Part shown: in pieces, positions 34,349 through 42,904 of the stretch
Position numbering within the stretch: the first letter of the stretch is position 1
Layout of the letters: each line of letters begins with the position of its first letter
NCBI GenBank assembly: GCA_002344785.1
Contig: DDUL01000022.1
Location: 1-64,000, forward strand
DNA length: 64,000 nucleotides
Reading direction: 5' to 3'
Origin: Bdellovibrionaceae bacterium UBA2339
Lineage (GTDB): Bacteria; Bdellovibrionota; Bdellovibrionia; Bdellovibrionales; JAMPXM01
Translations under genes and position numbers: made by a program
Notes under the pieces: generated by a model
Database searches by the model: none
Told to the model about the DNA's origin: nothing
The model's input: only the letters and a program-made list of their open reading frames with translations

Positions 34349-35004
34349 TGGAGTTCTGGCTCTTTCGACATGGCGAAACAGATTGGAATCGCGCAGGTCG
34401 GCTTCAAGGTCGAACGGAGATTCCCTTGAATGAACTCGGCTTGGCTCAAGTTGCCGAGTTGGGAGAATTCCTCAAGCACCACGCCGACAGTTTTTTGTGG
34501 GGCGTGAGTTCGACTTTGGGTCGCGCCCAGCAAACGGCGAAATTGGCGCTGCCGAATCTGCAGTGGAGATTGGATGAAAGTTGGGTTGAGACGAACCTTG
34601 GTGTTGCCGAGGGGCTGACTCGCGAAGAAATCGTGACGCAACTTGGGAGCGAGGCTTGGGAGCAATGGGCGGATCTGAGCCACAACTCTTGGTCATCCGC
34701 GTTTGTGGGTGGCGAGTCGCGCGCGCAAGTTCGCGATCGCAGCTTGCGGGCCCTCGAGTCCCTGCGAAATGAAGTTCTAGGGCATTTGGCCGCGAACGCC
34801 GATCGGATGAGCGTTTCAAGCGCGCCGCGAGTGGCGATCTCGACACATGGTGGATTGTTGCGAAGATTGATTATGCACTTCTTGCCGCACGAAGCGGCGC
34901 GGATCTCCGTGCCGAATGCGGCGCTGTTTGTGTTGCACTGGGATGCAGAGTCGGGATGGCGAGCCGAGGCTGAGCCGCGGTTTGTGCCGTCCAAAAGATC
35001 ATGA
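34345..35004 (+). CDS. Histidine phosphatase (phosphoglycerate mutase-like)
   Basis: A 219-residue branch-1 histidine phosphatase. 'LFRHGETDWNRAGRLQGRTEIPLNELG' carries the catalytic RHG; 'SSTLGRAQQTAKLA' supplies the second Arg region and 'ISTHGGLLRRL' the second His. Family members include cobalamin phosphatase CobC, phosphoglycerate mutase homologues and broad phosphatases; nothing here picks one. It is translationally coupled to the LEA14-like lipoprotein, an unusual pairing. Confidence 0.9.
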   Translation: MMEFWLFRHGETDWNRAGRLQGRTEIPLNELGLAQVAELGEFLKHHADSFLWGVSSTLGRAQQTAKLALPNLQWRLDESWVETNLGVAEGLTREEIVTQLGSEAWEQWADLSHNSWSSAFVGGESRAQVRDRSLRALESLRNEVLGHLAANADRMSVSSAPRVAISTHGGLLRRLIMHFLPHEAARISVPNAALFVLHWDAESGWRAEAEPRFVPSKRS

Positions 35005-35015
35005 GCTGAATCTCA

Positions 35016-36761
35016 TTAGCGAAGCGCGACGCTTTCCACGCGAAGAATGCCGGACTTATCGACGACGATTCGGTGTGACTGAGTGACCTCGGTCAACTTC
35101 TCTTGCTCATGTGAATACACCGTCGATTTCGAAATGAAATAGAGGTGGTAGACGCGGCGAGATCGAGAAACAGTCCATGAGCCATCGTCACCCAATTCGG
35201 AAATTTCCTTGAAGGGGTCATCCAGAAACTTCAGATGTCGTTCCAAGTTCACGCGAATGTTTTCGTGAAGGGTGCGCGCTTGCGTGGCGGAACTGCCGCG
35301 TTGATCAAAGCGAAGCATCTTTTGCAGGGCCAAGACGTCCTCGCCGATTTGCAGTTTGCCCTCGAGATCTTGTGGCGAGTGGCGAAGCGCCAGAGCTTCG
35401 GGCGCCAATTCTTTGCTCTTGGATTTTTGGAGGCGGAAAGTCTCTTGCACCAAGCCGAACTCGCGCCCTTCGGCGGCAAGCTTGACCTGGAAATCGGGAA
35501 TCCAGTTCTTGGCCTTTTCGCGCAAAACTTCTCGCGACCAATCCTTCAGGCGGTCGCGCAAGACGTAAAGCAACACACCAAAGCTCACCAGCAAAAGACC
35601 CTGTGAGGCCATGTGTGTGAGATTGCGAATTCCAAACTGCTCGAGGCCAGCGGCAATTATACCGGCCGTCGCCGTACCGATCAGCGCGGCGGACTCGTTG
35701 ATGCGTTTTGCAGTTTGGACTTTGCCGACTTCGATGAAGCTTTTGGCTTGAAAGAATTTTTTGAACTGGCTCAGGCGCATGAGATGAGCTTCGCGCTGAG
35801 CTTCATCTTCGCAGTCAAAGGAATAACCTTTGGCGCGGCGATAAGTCGCTTCATCCTCTTGCAGAGCTTTGAGCAAGCGTCGCGTGCGATTCACTTGGAA
35901 GTGGCGTGCGCCCTGCGGATCCATCACCGAGCCTTGTTCAGGCATGGAGCTTGGAGATTCGGCGTTGGCTGGAGTGACCCCGTCGTTCATCTGATCGAAC
36001 TCGGAAGAGGTCGCGCTGAGGTACTGCACGTAAGCTTGGCTGACGTGCTCGTCCACATAGGAGCAGAAAGTTCGCAGATCATTGTCGGGAGCGAACATGC
36101 TGAGCGCATCGCGCAGCCGATCAATTTTGCGTCGTACTGACTGCAGGGACTTTTCGAAATTTTCGACGCCATTGGAGCGGGACCGATCCGTCGCCCACAC
36201 ACTTTGCGAGAGGAAGAACTGGCGCGAGTGCTCGGCTGAGTGCCGCTTCAAACGTTCGGTCAGCATCGCCGCCAAGTCGCGGAGCGCTTCGATGCTGTGC
36301 TCTTTCAGATGCGCGGACAGCGAGGCCTGACGAGACAACTCCTGCAACATGCGTCCGTGCGCATGCAGAGCCGCCAGCGCGCTTTCGAAGTCTTGATCGG
36401 CGTGAAGGTCCTTCAGCGGCACCGAAATGCGGTACTTGGTGCGCCAATCGCGAGTGAGATCCTGAAGGCCCGTCGCGGCCAAGTCGAAGGACTTGGGAAC
36501 GAACAGCCAGTAGTTGGTTTCCACGCGACCGATTTCCGGTCCAGCTTTAGGGTGCAATTCGATGGCGCTTTTGATTTCAAAGTTGTGGTGATCATGGCGA
36601 TGAACCTGATTCAGCACAATGTTGCGAGGCAGGTTCGAGTCCGCATCGTCGGTTGAGGCTTTGCGCTCGGCGCGAGTGGGCTCAGCGCTCACAACAGAGA
36701 GGACGCGAGAAGCCGCCCAACGCGGCGATAACGACATGAGCTTCATGCGGATTGAAATCAA
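35016..36761 (-). CDS. Large hypothetical protein with two central membrane segments (581 aa)
   Basis: Residues 1-370 are polar and largely helical. Two hydrophobic segments follow near 365-405 ('ALIGTATAGIIAAGLEQFG' and 'ASQGLLLVSFGVLLYVL'), then about 175 basic/helical residues. Both long ends should therefore face the same side, most likely the cytoplasm. No catalytic motif is seen. The product is typical of a membrane-tethered scaffold. The start is uncertain: the TTG at 36761 has GGAGG ten bases upstream, and an ATG at 36746 lacks one. The gene converges with the phosphatase gene, with only 11 bases between their stops. Confidence 0.7.
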   Translation of the reverse strand: MISIRMKLMSLSPRWAASRVLSVVSAEPTRAERKASTDDADSNLPRNIVLNQVHRHDHHNFEIKSAIELHPKAGPEIGRVETNYWLFVPKSFDLAATGLQDLTRDWRTKYRISVPLKDLHADQDFESALAALHAHGRMLQELSRQASLSAHLKEHSIEALRDLAAMLTERLKRHSAEHSRQFFLSQSVWATDRSRSNGVENFEKSLQSVRRKIDRLRDALSMFAPDNDLRTFCSYVDEHVSQAYVQYLSATSSEFDQMNDGVTPANAESPSSMPEQGSVMDPQGARHFQVNRTRRLLKALQEDEATYRRAKGYSFDCEDEAQREAHLMRLSQFKKFFQAKSFIEVGKVQTAKRINESAALIGTATAGIIAAGLEQFGIRNLTHMASQGLLLVSFGVLLYVLRDRLKDWSREVLREKAKNWIPDFQVKLAAEGREFGLVQETFRLQKSKSKELAPEALALRHSPQDLEGKLQIGEDVLALQKMLRFDQRGSSATQARTLHENIRVNLERHLKFLDDPFKEISELGDDGSWTVSRSRRVYHLYFISKSTVYSHEQEKLTEVTQSHRIVVDKSGILRVESVALR

Positions 36762-36978
36762 CGAACCCGGTCCTCCAGCCTCTGACCCGACTGCGTGTCA
36801 AGTCAGAACTCTGTCAGGTTAAGGTCAAACCGTCGCTTTTCAAAGCCTTAAATGCCTTTCCTACGACAAATTTCACATCTCGGGAGAATCGCGCCCAGAC
36901 CGGCCTTGCGGGCATCCTGCGCGCCTATGAAATGACCCGCAGGATTGAGAAAGACTCGTCGGGGGCTTACAAGGGCCT

Positions 36979-37869
36979 ATGGCCTCGCTCGAAGCTGAGA
37001 TTCAAAATTCTAATCCTCGGCAAAAGCCCGAACCCGGTGCTCCGGGTGCGCTGATTCAGAATGATTCAGCTCGTGTGAAGGTGGGCTGGATGAGGCGCTT
37101 CCTCCAGCAGTTGGCCAGAGGCCTCGCGCTGATTCTAGGGCAAGTGATGCAGTGGATTTTGGCGACGGCGGTCACTTCCGTCGTGGGGGTTGCAATCGCG
37201 GGATGGGTGCCGATCACGTGGACGCCTTTAATGGGGCTGAGAAGTTTCGAGTCCTTGGTCGCGGGGCAAAGTCCTTGGGCTCGACAGGTTTGGCGAGATG
37301 ACTTGTCCAAGCATAAACATTTGGTTCGCGCGTTGCTCGCCGCTGAGGACGAGAAGTTCTTTGAGCATCATGGTTTTGATTTCGAGGCCATCGCGCAAGC
37401 TTGGGAATACAATCAGAGTCAACGTCAGTCGAAAAGGCTGAAGTCCAGCGGGCGAAGTGAATCGCGACGAGGCATTCGCGGTGGCTCAACGATCACACAG
37501 CAAACGGCGAAGAATGTGTTTCTCTGGCCGCAGAGATCTTGGGTGCGAAAGGCGCTCGAGGCCTGGCTCACGGTTTGGATTGAAGTGCTTTGGCCAAAGT
37601 CGAGAATCTTGGATGTTTATCTCAACGTTGTGGAGTTCGGCCCGAATGTTTATGGCGCCGAAGCGGCGAGCCGAATTTACTTCGGCAAAACTGCCGCGCG
37701 CTTGAGTCGCGCAGAGGCTGCGCGTTTGGTGGCGGTGTTGCCCAATCCACGGCGACTGCGAGTGGATCAACCCAACAGCTATGTGCTGCGGCGACAAGCC
37801 GCGATTCTTCGGCGCATGTCTCGCATGGATGTCTCAGCGCATGTGTCCGCCCACCACGTCTCAAATTGA
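36979..37869 (+). CDS. mtgA: Monofunctional peptidoglycan glycosyltransferase
   Basis: An inner-membrane anchored GT51 enzyme that polymerises lipid II into glycan strands. One transmembrane segment lies at about 48-80. The catalytic Glu123 is in 'AAEDEKFFEHHGFD', then 'RGGSTITQQTAKN' (167-179) and 'ILDVYLNVVEFGPNVYGAE', the five GT51 boxes in order. There is no transpeptidase domain. The protein is longer than usual MtgA (about 240) because of a 30-residue N-terminal tail and a basic insert (about 145-166) before the RGGST box. It stands alone; AAGGGC precedes the ATG. Confidence 0.92.
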   Translation: MASLEAEIQNSNPRQKPEPGAPGALIQNDSARVKVGWMRRFLQQLARGLALILGQVMQWILATAVTSVVGVAIAGWVPITWTPLMGLRSFESLVAGQSPWARQVWRDDLSKHKHLVRALLAAEDEKFFEHHGFDFEAIAQAWEYNQSQRQSKRLKSSGRSESRRGIRGGSTITQQTAKNVFLWPQRSWVRKALEAWLTVWIEVLWPKSRILDVYLNVVEFGPNVYGAEAASRIYFGKTAARLSRAEAARLVAVLPNPRRLRVDQPNSYVLRRQAAILRRMSRMDVSAHVSAHHVSN

Positions 37870-38009
37870 GGCGGGCCCTGGGGGCGGCGGCATTCGCATT
37901 CGACCCACCTACGGTCCTTAGTCGGGAAATTTCACGATATTGCCGAATTTTAAGCCAAGTGAGCTTCGGAAACTCAAGGTTTACGCCGAAATGAAGCTTG
38001 GAGGTCGGC

Positions 38010-38786
38010 ATGCGCAATGAACGCAAACCCACGGGTCGTCCTGCAACTTATGATGTGAGCTTGAATCGGTCTCGGCTCATCCAAGCTTTGATGAGCTATA
38101 GCCTCGCTGCCGGTCTGTTCCTGACCTTGGCGATGGTCTCGCCCGCGGCGCAAGCGCAAATGTTCTTGGATGAAGGCGACGAAGTCTCTGGCGCTGGAGT
38201 GTCGGACTCTGTGACCTCGTCTCCGCGAGGCAAGGCGACTTCGAATCAGCGCAAGCCGCAGTCGAAGGCGGCTTGGAGCGACAAGCGAAAATCGCATTCG
38301 CAAAAGCAGTCGAAGGCGGTCGCGAAGAGCCAGCAAAAGCGTGCGTCGACCAAGACGGCGGCGAGTTCGGCTCCGTCGAAGGGTTCCAAGACGGCGAAAG
38401 CTGCACCTGTTGTGAAGAATTCGAAGTCGAGTGCTTCGGCACCGGTTGCGAACAAAGTTTCCAACGCAAAGTCTGGCCAAAAAGTCGCGGCTGTTTCCCC
38501 AGGGCGATCGCCAGCCAAGTCGCAAAGCCCATCCGCGCCGAAAGTGGCGACGAAGGCGGCGGCTAAGTCTTCGGCGGGCAAGAGTCGCGCGCCGGCATCG
38601 GCATCGACTTTTGCGACAACGAAAAAGTCTTGTCCCTTGCAAGTGTCGCCGGGCGCGAAGGAAAACATCGGCGTCACCAAGTTCCCGCGCAAGCTTTGGG
38701 TTCAAGATGCGGGCAATCCGAACTACTTCAAAGTGGTCAATCGAGAGGGCCGCGAAGGCTTCGTGAAGAAGTCCTGCTTCGAGTGA
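38010..38786 (+). CDS. Exported protein with Lys/Ala/Ser-rich linker and C-terminal SH3-like domain
   Basis: A signal peptide ends near residue 50 ('AAQAQ'). It is followed by about 140 residues made mostly of Lys, Ala, Ser and Pro (histone H1-like composition), then a short bacterial SH3-like module with 'KLWVQDAG' and 'GFVKKSCFE'. SH3b domains bind cell-wall peptides and the basic linker could bind wall polymers or nucleic acid. The ATG at 38010 has GGAGG five bases upstream; the TTG at 37998 overlaps that site. A terminator follows 55 bases after the stop. The function is unproven. Confidence 0.78.
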   Translation: MRNERKPTGRPATYDVSLNRSRLIQALMSYSLAAGLFLTLAMVSPAAQAQMFLDEGDEVSGAGVSDSVTSSPRGKATSNQRKPQSKAAWSDKRKSHSQKQSKAVAKSQQKRASTKTAASSAPSKGSKTAKAAPVVKNSKSSASAPVANKVSNAKSGQKVAAVSPGRSPAKSQSPSAPKVATKAAAKSSAGKSRAPASASTFATTKKSCPLQVSPGAKENIGVTKFPRKLWVQDAGNPNYFKVVNREGREGFVKKSCFE

Positions 38787-38840
38787 TCTGCGCTTCGAAT
38801 CCGAACGCACGCGAACTCTGATAGAATTATTTGAACTGAC

Positions 38841-38874
38841 CGCGGCTCCGAGAGGGGCCGCGATTCGTTTTACC
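38841..38874 (+). terminator. Rho-independent terminator
   Basis: CGCGGCTCC (38841-38849) pairs with GGGGCCGCG (38854-38862) with one G-T pair, loop GAGA, then a T-rich tail ATTCGTTTTA. It follows the SH3 protein gene. Confidence 0.85.
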
Positions 38875-38910
38875 CTCGACAAGTTCGTTCGACTCGGGCC
38901 AATTGATGGC

Positions 38911-40239
38911 ATGAAGCCCATTGCGCAATTTCGAATTCAAAGCTGTCTGCCGCTGACGATGTGTGGGGTTATGGCATTTGCCGGCCCTACATCCAGCGCA
39001 CATGAAAGTCATCCGCCTGTGGCGCCGACGAAGTCGTCGAGAAGTGTGGACCCTATGAGTGCTGAAGATTCCCGATCTCGAGCTGTGTTCAAGGATGGTA
39101 AGTTCATTTCGCCATTTGGTTCGCCAGAGAAGACTTTTGGAAGTTTCTTAAAGTGGCAATGGCAGCGACTTTTCACGAATCCCAAAGCTCAGTGGCCGGA
39201 TTGGGTCGGATCTGAGTTCGAGTTCAAAGGACTGCCGAAGTTGGCCGCCGGTGAAGTGGACGTGACCTTCATTAATCACGCGACAGTTTTAATCCGGGTG
39301 GGATTGAACGAATCCGCGGGGCAAGCGTCGAGCAATGAATTTCGAATATTGACGGACCCGATCTGGTCACATCGAGCCAGCCCTGTGAGTTTTCTGGGTC
39401 CAGCACGTGTGCGACCGCCTGGGGTTTCATGGGATCAGCTGCCCAAAATCGATTTAGTCGTCGTGAGTCACAATCACTATGACCACTTTGATCTGCCGAC
39501 GCTGCGGCGACTGAGTGAGCGAGATCGCCCACAGTTCCTTGTGCCGCTCGGTGATGCCGAGCTCTTGCGTGATCACGGTGTGCAACGCGTGCGCGAGATG
39601 GATTGGTGGGAGGTTGAAGATTTCGAGTGGTCGCCCGGCCATGCCCAGACTGAAACGTCGACTGAAACGCCGACCAAGAAGCAGACTCAGGCGCCAACTG
39701 AAGCGCGAACCGACGCGCGAACCGACGCGCGAACCGAGACGCGAGCCGATATGCGTATCGAAGCTCAGTTTGTGCCGGCCCATCATTGGTCGGCTCGAGG
39801 CATGACGGATCGCTTGCGATCACTTTGGGGAGGCTTCGCATTTAAGATTCAAACTCGGACGGGCGAGACGAAGATCTTTTTCGCCGGTGACACAGGTTAT
39901 GCGTCGCACTTCACTGAGCTTCGAGAAGTGTGGGGTGTTCCGGACTTGGCGATTTTGCCAGTTGGCGCTTATGAGCCGAGATGGTTCATGCAAGCCGCGC
40001 ACATGAACCCAAGTGATGCGGTCAAAGCTGCGTTAGATCTTCAAGCGCGCCAAGTTTTGGCGATTCACTATCGATGCTTTCAGCTGACGGACGAGTCGAT
40101 GGAGCAACCCGAACTGGATCTGCGCCTCGCGCTGACCGAAATGCAGTTCGCTGACGAAAAGTTTTGGCGACTCAAGGAAGGTGAGACTCGACGTGTGAAT
40201 GCTCAGCCAGTTCGCGAAAAGAACAAGCCCGACCGCTGA
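38911..40239 (+). CDS. NAPE-PLD-like metallo-beta-lactamase-fold hydrolase, probably exported
   Basis: A 442-residue zinc hydrolase. The metal motif is 'VVSHNHYDHFDLPTL' (His-x-His-x-Asp-His), with further ligands in 'PAHHWS', 'FAGDTGYASH' and a late His in 'LAIHYRCF'. 'WSARGMTDRLRSLWGGF' and 'TDPIWSHRASPVSFLGPARVRPPG' match the N-acyl-phosphatidylethanolamine phospholipase D group. A weak signal may lie in the first 30 residues. About 34 residues of Thr/Glu/Ala/Arg repeats interrupt the core (about 247-280), encoded by 12-bp tandem DNA repeats, where other members have a short turn. The stop codon lies in the loop of the following terminator. Confidence 0.85.
   Translation: MKPIAQFRIQSCLPLTMCGVMAFAGPTSSAHESHPPVAPTKSSRSVDPMSAEDSRSRAVFKDGKFISPFGSPEKTFGSFLKWQWQRLFTNPKAQWPDWVGSEFEFKGLPKLAAGEVDVTFINHATVLIRVGLNESAGQASSNEFRILTDPIWSHRASPVSFLGPARVRPPGVSWDQLPKIDLVVVSHNHYDHFDLPTLRRLSERDRPQFLVPLGDAELLRDHGVQRVREMDWWEVEDFEWSPGHAQTETSTETPTKKQTQAPTEARTDARTDARTETRADMRIEAQFVPAHHWSARGMTDRLRSLWGGFAFKIQTRTGETKIFFAGDTGYASHFTELREVWGVPDLAILPVGAYEPRWFMQAAHMNPSDAVKAALDLQARQVLAIHYRCFQLTDESMEQPELDLRLALTEMQFADEKFWRLKEGETRRVNAQPVREKNKPDR
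39649..39750. repeat. 12-bp-period tandem repeats inside the NAPE-PLD-like gene
   Basis: ACTGAAACGTCG/ACTGAAACGCCG (39649-39672) is followed, after an interval, by four units of the GCGCGAACCGAC type at 39703-39714, 39715-39726, 39727-39738 (last base changed) and 39739-39750 (degenerate). All have a 12-base period and keep the reading frame. Confidence 0.9.
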
Positions 40240-40252
40240 GGGTCGGGCTTGT
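40223..40252 (+). terminator. Terminator hairpin containing the stop codon of the upstream gene
   Basis: ACAAGCCCGACC (40223-40234) pairs exactly with GGTCGGGCTTGT (40241-40252), a 12-base-pair stem with a six-base loop. The TGA stop of the hydrolase gene at 40237-40239 is in the loop. The tail is only weakly T-rich (GTTGTCGG). The stem may work in both directions between convergent genes. Confidence 0.8.
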
Positions 40253-40306
40253 GTTGTCGGCTTCATGAGCTTTTTCCAGCTCAGGCTCAAGCAGCGGGTT
40301 TGAGCT

Positions 40307-42781
40307 TTAGGCTCGCAATTGGCCGCCAGCTTGATAGGCCTGAGCGGCCGTGCCTTTTGACTTATGTCCGAAGTACTCATCGCGAGTGAACGAGTCCACT
40401 TGGATCGCTTCCCAGCGCATTTCTTCGGCTTTGATCATTTCCTTGTATTCATCCTGTGAGATGACGCCTTTCGCGAGGCAGTTTTCAATCAAGGCTTTGC
40501 CCTTGGACTTTGGCACGAGGCGGTCTTTGACGGCCTTGCGCATTTTTCGTTCCGTGGCCTCGGCGCGTTTGATGACGGAGAATGTGGCCTCGAGCTTACC
40601 GAGCTGCTCGATGGTGTTCTTCGGCACGAAGATGCCGGAGGTGTGGCGCTTGCGTTGATCCGTGTCGGCCAAAATCATGGATGCGATTTTGTGCGTGTGT
40701 TGATCGTTATGCTCGCCCGCGAGCGCATTCAGATTCGACCACCAACGAATGGGACCAGCGAAGAACCAACCGAGGCCCGGCGGATTGAGGTTGGCGAAAA
40801 TGCCGTCAAAGGCCTTTTGCATCTCGTTCAAGCAGTGATTGAGCGAGAAGTGCACGAACGGCAAATCTTCTTTGAGTCGACCCTCAGCTTCGAAGCGTCT
40901 CAAAACCGCCGTGCCGATGTACATCCATGACAAGACGTCAGCGAATCGACCGGTGATCTTTTGGCGCGACTTCAGCGAGCCGCCGAGTGAGCCCATGGCA
41001 ATGTCCGACATGATGGCGAAAGTGGCCGAGGCCCACGCCAGCTTTCGATAGTAACGAGCCGTTGAACCGCCGACGGGGCTTGAGGCCAAGTGTCCGCGAG
41101 TCACCGACAGCACGACGGCTCGTGAAAGATTGCGAACGATGTGGCCGATGTGTCCCCAGAACGCGCGATCGAAGCTTCGCAAATCATTGCGGCCAATCGC
41201 ATCGACTTCTTTGAAGGCGAAGGGATGTGCGCGAAGCGCGCCTTGGCCGAAAATGATCAGTGTTCGGGTGAGAATGTTCGCACCTTCAACGGTGATGCCA
41301 ATGGGCGTGGCCATGTAGAGATGCGCGAGCAGATTCTTTGGACCTCTGGAGATCGCGGCTCCACCCATCACATCCATGCCATCGTTGATCACTTTGCGCG
41401 CTAGTTCTGTCGCGTTGTACTTGGCCATCGCGGTGATGACCGGAGGCTTGATTCCCTTATCGAGAGCACCCAGCGTGTATTTGCGCATCGACTCCAACAT
41501 ATAGTTGGTGCCGGCGATTCTCGCGATCGGCTCTTCCACGCCTTCCATCATGCCGATGGGAAAGCCGAACTGCTTGCGAATCGAAGAATGAGCGCTGATC
41601 ACGCGCGTGACGAGCGAGGTGCCGCCTGAAGATTGCGCCGGCAGCGAAACGCCTCGTCCCGCAGCCAAACACTCCATCAGCATCTGCCAGCCCTTGCCGG
41701 CGCCATCCAGTCCGCCGACGATGGTTTCGACGCTGACAATGACGTCTTTGCCGAAGGTGGGACAGTTGTAAAACGGCGTGTTGAGAGGATCATGTCGCTT
41801 GGAAACATCAACGCCCGGCGTGTTCGTGGGGATCAACGCGCAAGTGATGCCGATGTCTTCGCCGCGACCCAAGTGATTCTCCGGATCGCGTAAGCGAAAC
41901 GCGAGTCCAAGGATTGTCGAGATGTGCGCCAAGGTGATCCAGCGTTTGTTCCAGTTCAGTCGAATGTAGAGCTTGCCGTCGTTGCCTTTGAACAAGACGC
42001 CATCGCTGGTGATGGAGCCCGCGTCCGAGCCCGCGCCGGGTTCTGTGAGAGCGAAGCAGGGAATCTCTTCGCCGGTCGCGAGGCGCGGCAACAAACGCTT
42101 CTTTTGTTCGTCGGTTCCGTAGTGAATCAGCAGTTCCGCAGGGCCAAGTGAGTTGGGGACCATGACGGTGATGCAGGCGGGGATCGAGCGCGACGACAGC
42201 TTCTTGATCACTTCGGAGTGCGCCAAAGCGGAGAAGCCCAAGCCGCCGTACTCTTTGGGAATGATCATGCCCAGAAATTTTTCTTTCTTGATGATCTCCC
42301 ACGACTTCGCCGAGATGTCGCGCGTTTCCCAGATCTCCCAGTCATCAATGCTCTCGCAAAGTCGCTCGACAGGGCCCTCCATGAAGGCCTTCTCTTCGGC
42401 GGTGAGCTCGGGATAGGGCTCTTGCATGAGCTTGCCGAAGTCGGGTTTGCCGCTGAAGAGTTCGCCCTCGGCCCACACCACGCCGGCTTCCAAAGCCACG
42501 CGCTCAGTTTCGGAAATCTTGGGCATGATGCCTTTGAGCACGTTCATGACCAACTTCGAAACCAGAGGAGCGCGAATCGCGGGGATGTTGAAGATCGCGA
42601 GCACCACGGCGATCGCAATGAGGATCGGCAGAGAAACTCCAAAGCCAAATCCCACCGCGAGAATGGCAAAGGTCCATACGATAAAGGGTGCTCCGATGAA
42701 ACCTAACGCCAGCGTTAGGCCGAGAGCGCCCGCGGCCCATGCCGCCGTCGACGATTGCAAGAAAACTCCATGTAGCTCCAC
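40307..42781 (-). CDS. fadE: Acyl-CoA dehydrogenase FadE
   Basis: An 824-residue membrane-associated acyl-CoA dehydrogenase, the first step of fatty-acid beta-oxidation. The size matches E. coli FadE (about 814). Two to three N-terminal hydrophobic segments (12-70) are followed by the dehydrogenase domains: 'IIPKEYGGLGFSALAHSEV', the FAD/substrate signature 'CFALTEPGAGSDAGS' and 'DVMGGAAISRGPKNLLAH', then the FadE-specific C-terminal region (DUF1974-like). The start is GTG with AAGG upstream. The TetR gene 123 bases upstream on the same strand is the likely regulator. Confidence 0.95.
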   Translation of the reverse strand: MELHGVFLQSSTAAWAAGALGLTLALGFIGAPFIVWTFAILAVGFGFGVSLPILIAIAVVLAIFNIPAIRAPLVSKLVMNVLKGIMPKISETERVALEAGVVWAEGELFSGKPDFGKLMQEPYPELTAEEKAFMEGPVERLCESIDDWEIWETRDISAKSWEIIKKEKFLGMIIPKEYGGLGFSALAHSEVIKKLSSRSIPACITVMVPNSLGPAELLIHYGTDEQKKRLLPRLATGEEIPCFALTEPGAGSDAGSITSDGVLFKGNDGKLYIRLNWNKRWITLAHISTILGLAFRLRDPENHLGRGEDIGITCALIPTNTPGVDVSKRHDPLNTPFYNCPTFGKDVIVSVETIVGGLDGAGKGWQMLMECLAAGRGVSLPAQSSGGTSLVTRVISAHSSIRKQFGFPIGMMEGVEEPIARIAGTNYMLESMRKYTLGALDKGIKPPVITAMAKYNATELARKVINDGMDVMGGAAISRGPKNLLAHLYMATPIGITVEGANILTRTLIIFGQGALRAHPFAFKEVDAIGRNDLRSFDRAFWGHIGHIVRNLSRAVVLSVTRGHLASSPVGGSTARYYRKLAWASATFAIMSDIAMGSLGGSLKSRQKITGRFADVLSWMYIGTAVLRRFEAEGRLKEDLPFVHFSLNHCLNEMQKAFDGIFANLNPPGLGWFFAGPIRWWSNLNALAGEHNDQHTHKIASMILADTDQRKRHTSGIFVPKNTIEQLGKLEATFSVIKRAEATERKMRKAVKDRLVPKSKGKALIENCLAKGVISQDEYKEMIKAEEMRWEAIQVDSFTRDEYFGHKSKGTAAQAYQAGGQLRA

Positions 42782-42904
42782 AACTTTCCCTTCTCCTGAT
42801 GAGAGCCATGTCGAATTCGCATTGGACGTGGCGATCAGGTTTTCAGTTCACTTCAAAATCTTTCGTCAATTCCCAAACCGTTTCCATTTCCTTCATCAGC
42901 CCGC

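Noticed and set aside
38220..38620. Lys/Ala/Ser stretch as another 12-base tandem repeat
   Set aside because: Codons repeat irregularly, with copies of AGTCGAAGGCG about 48 bases apart, and no constant 12-base period.
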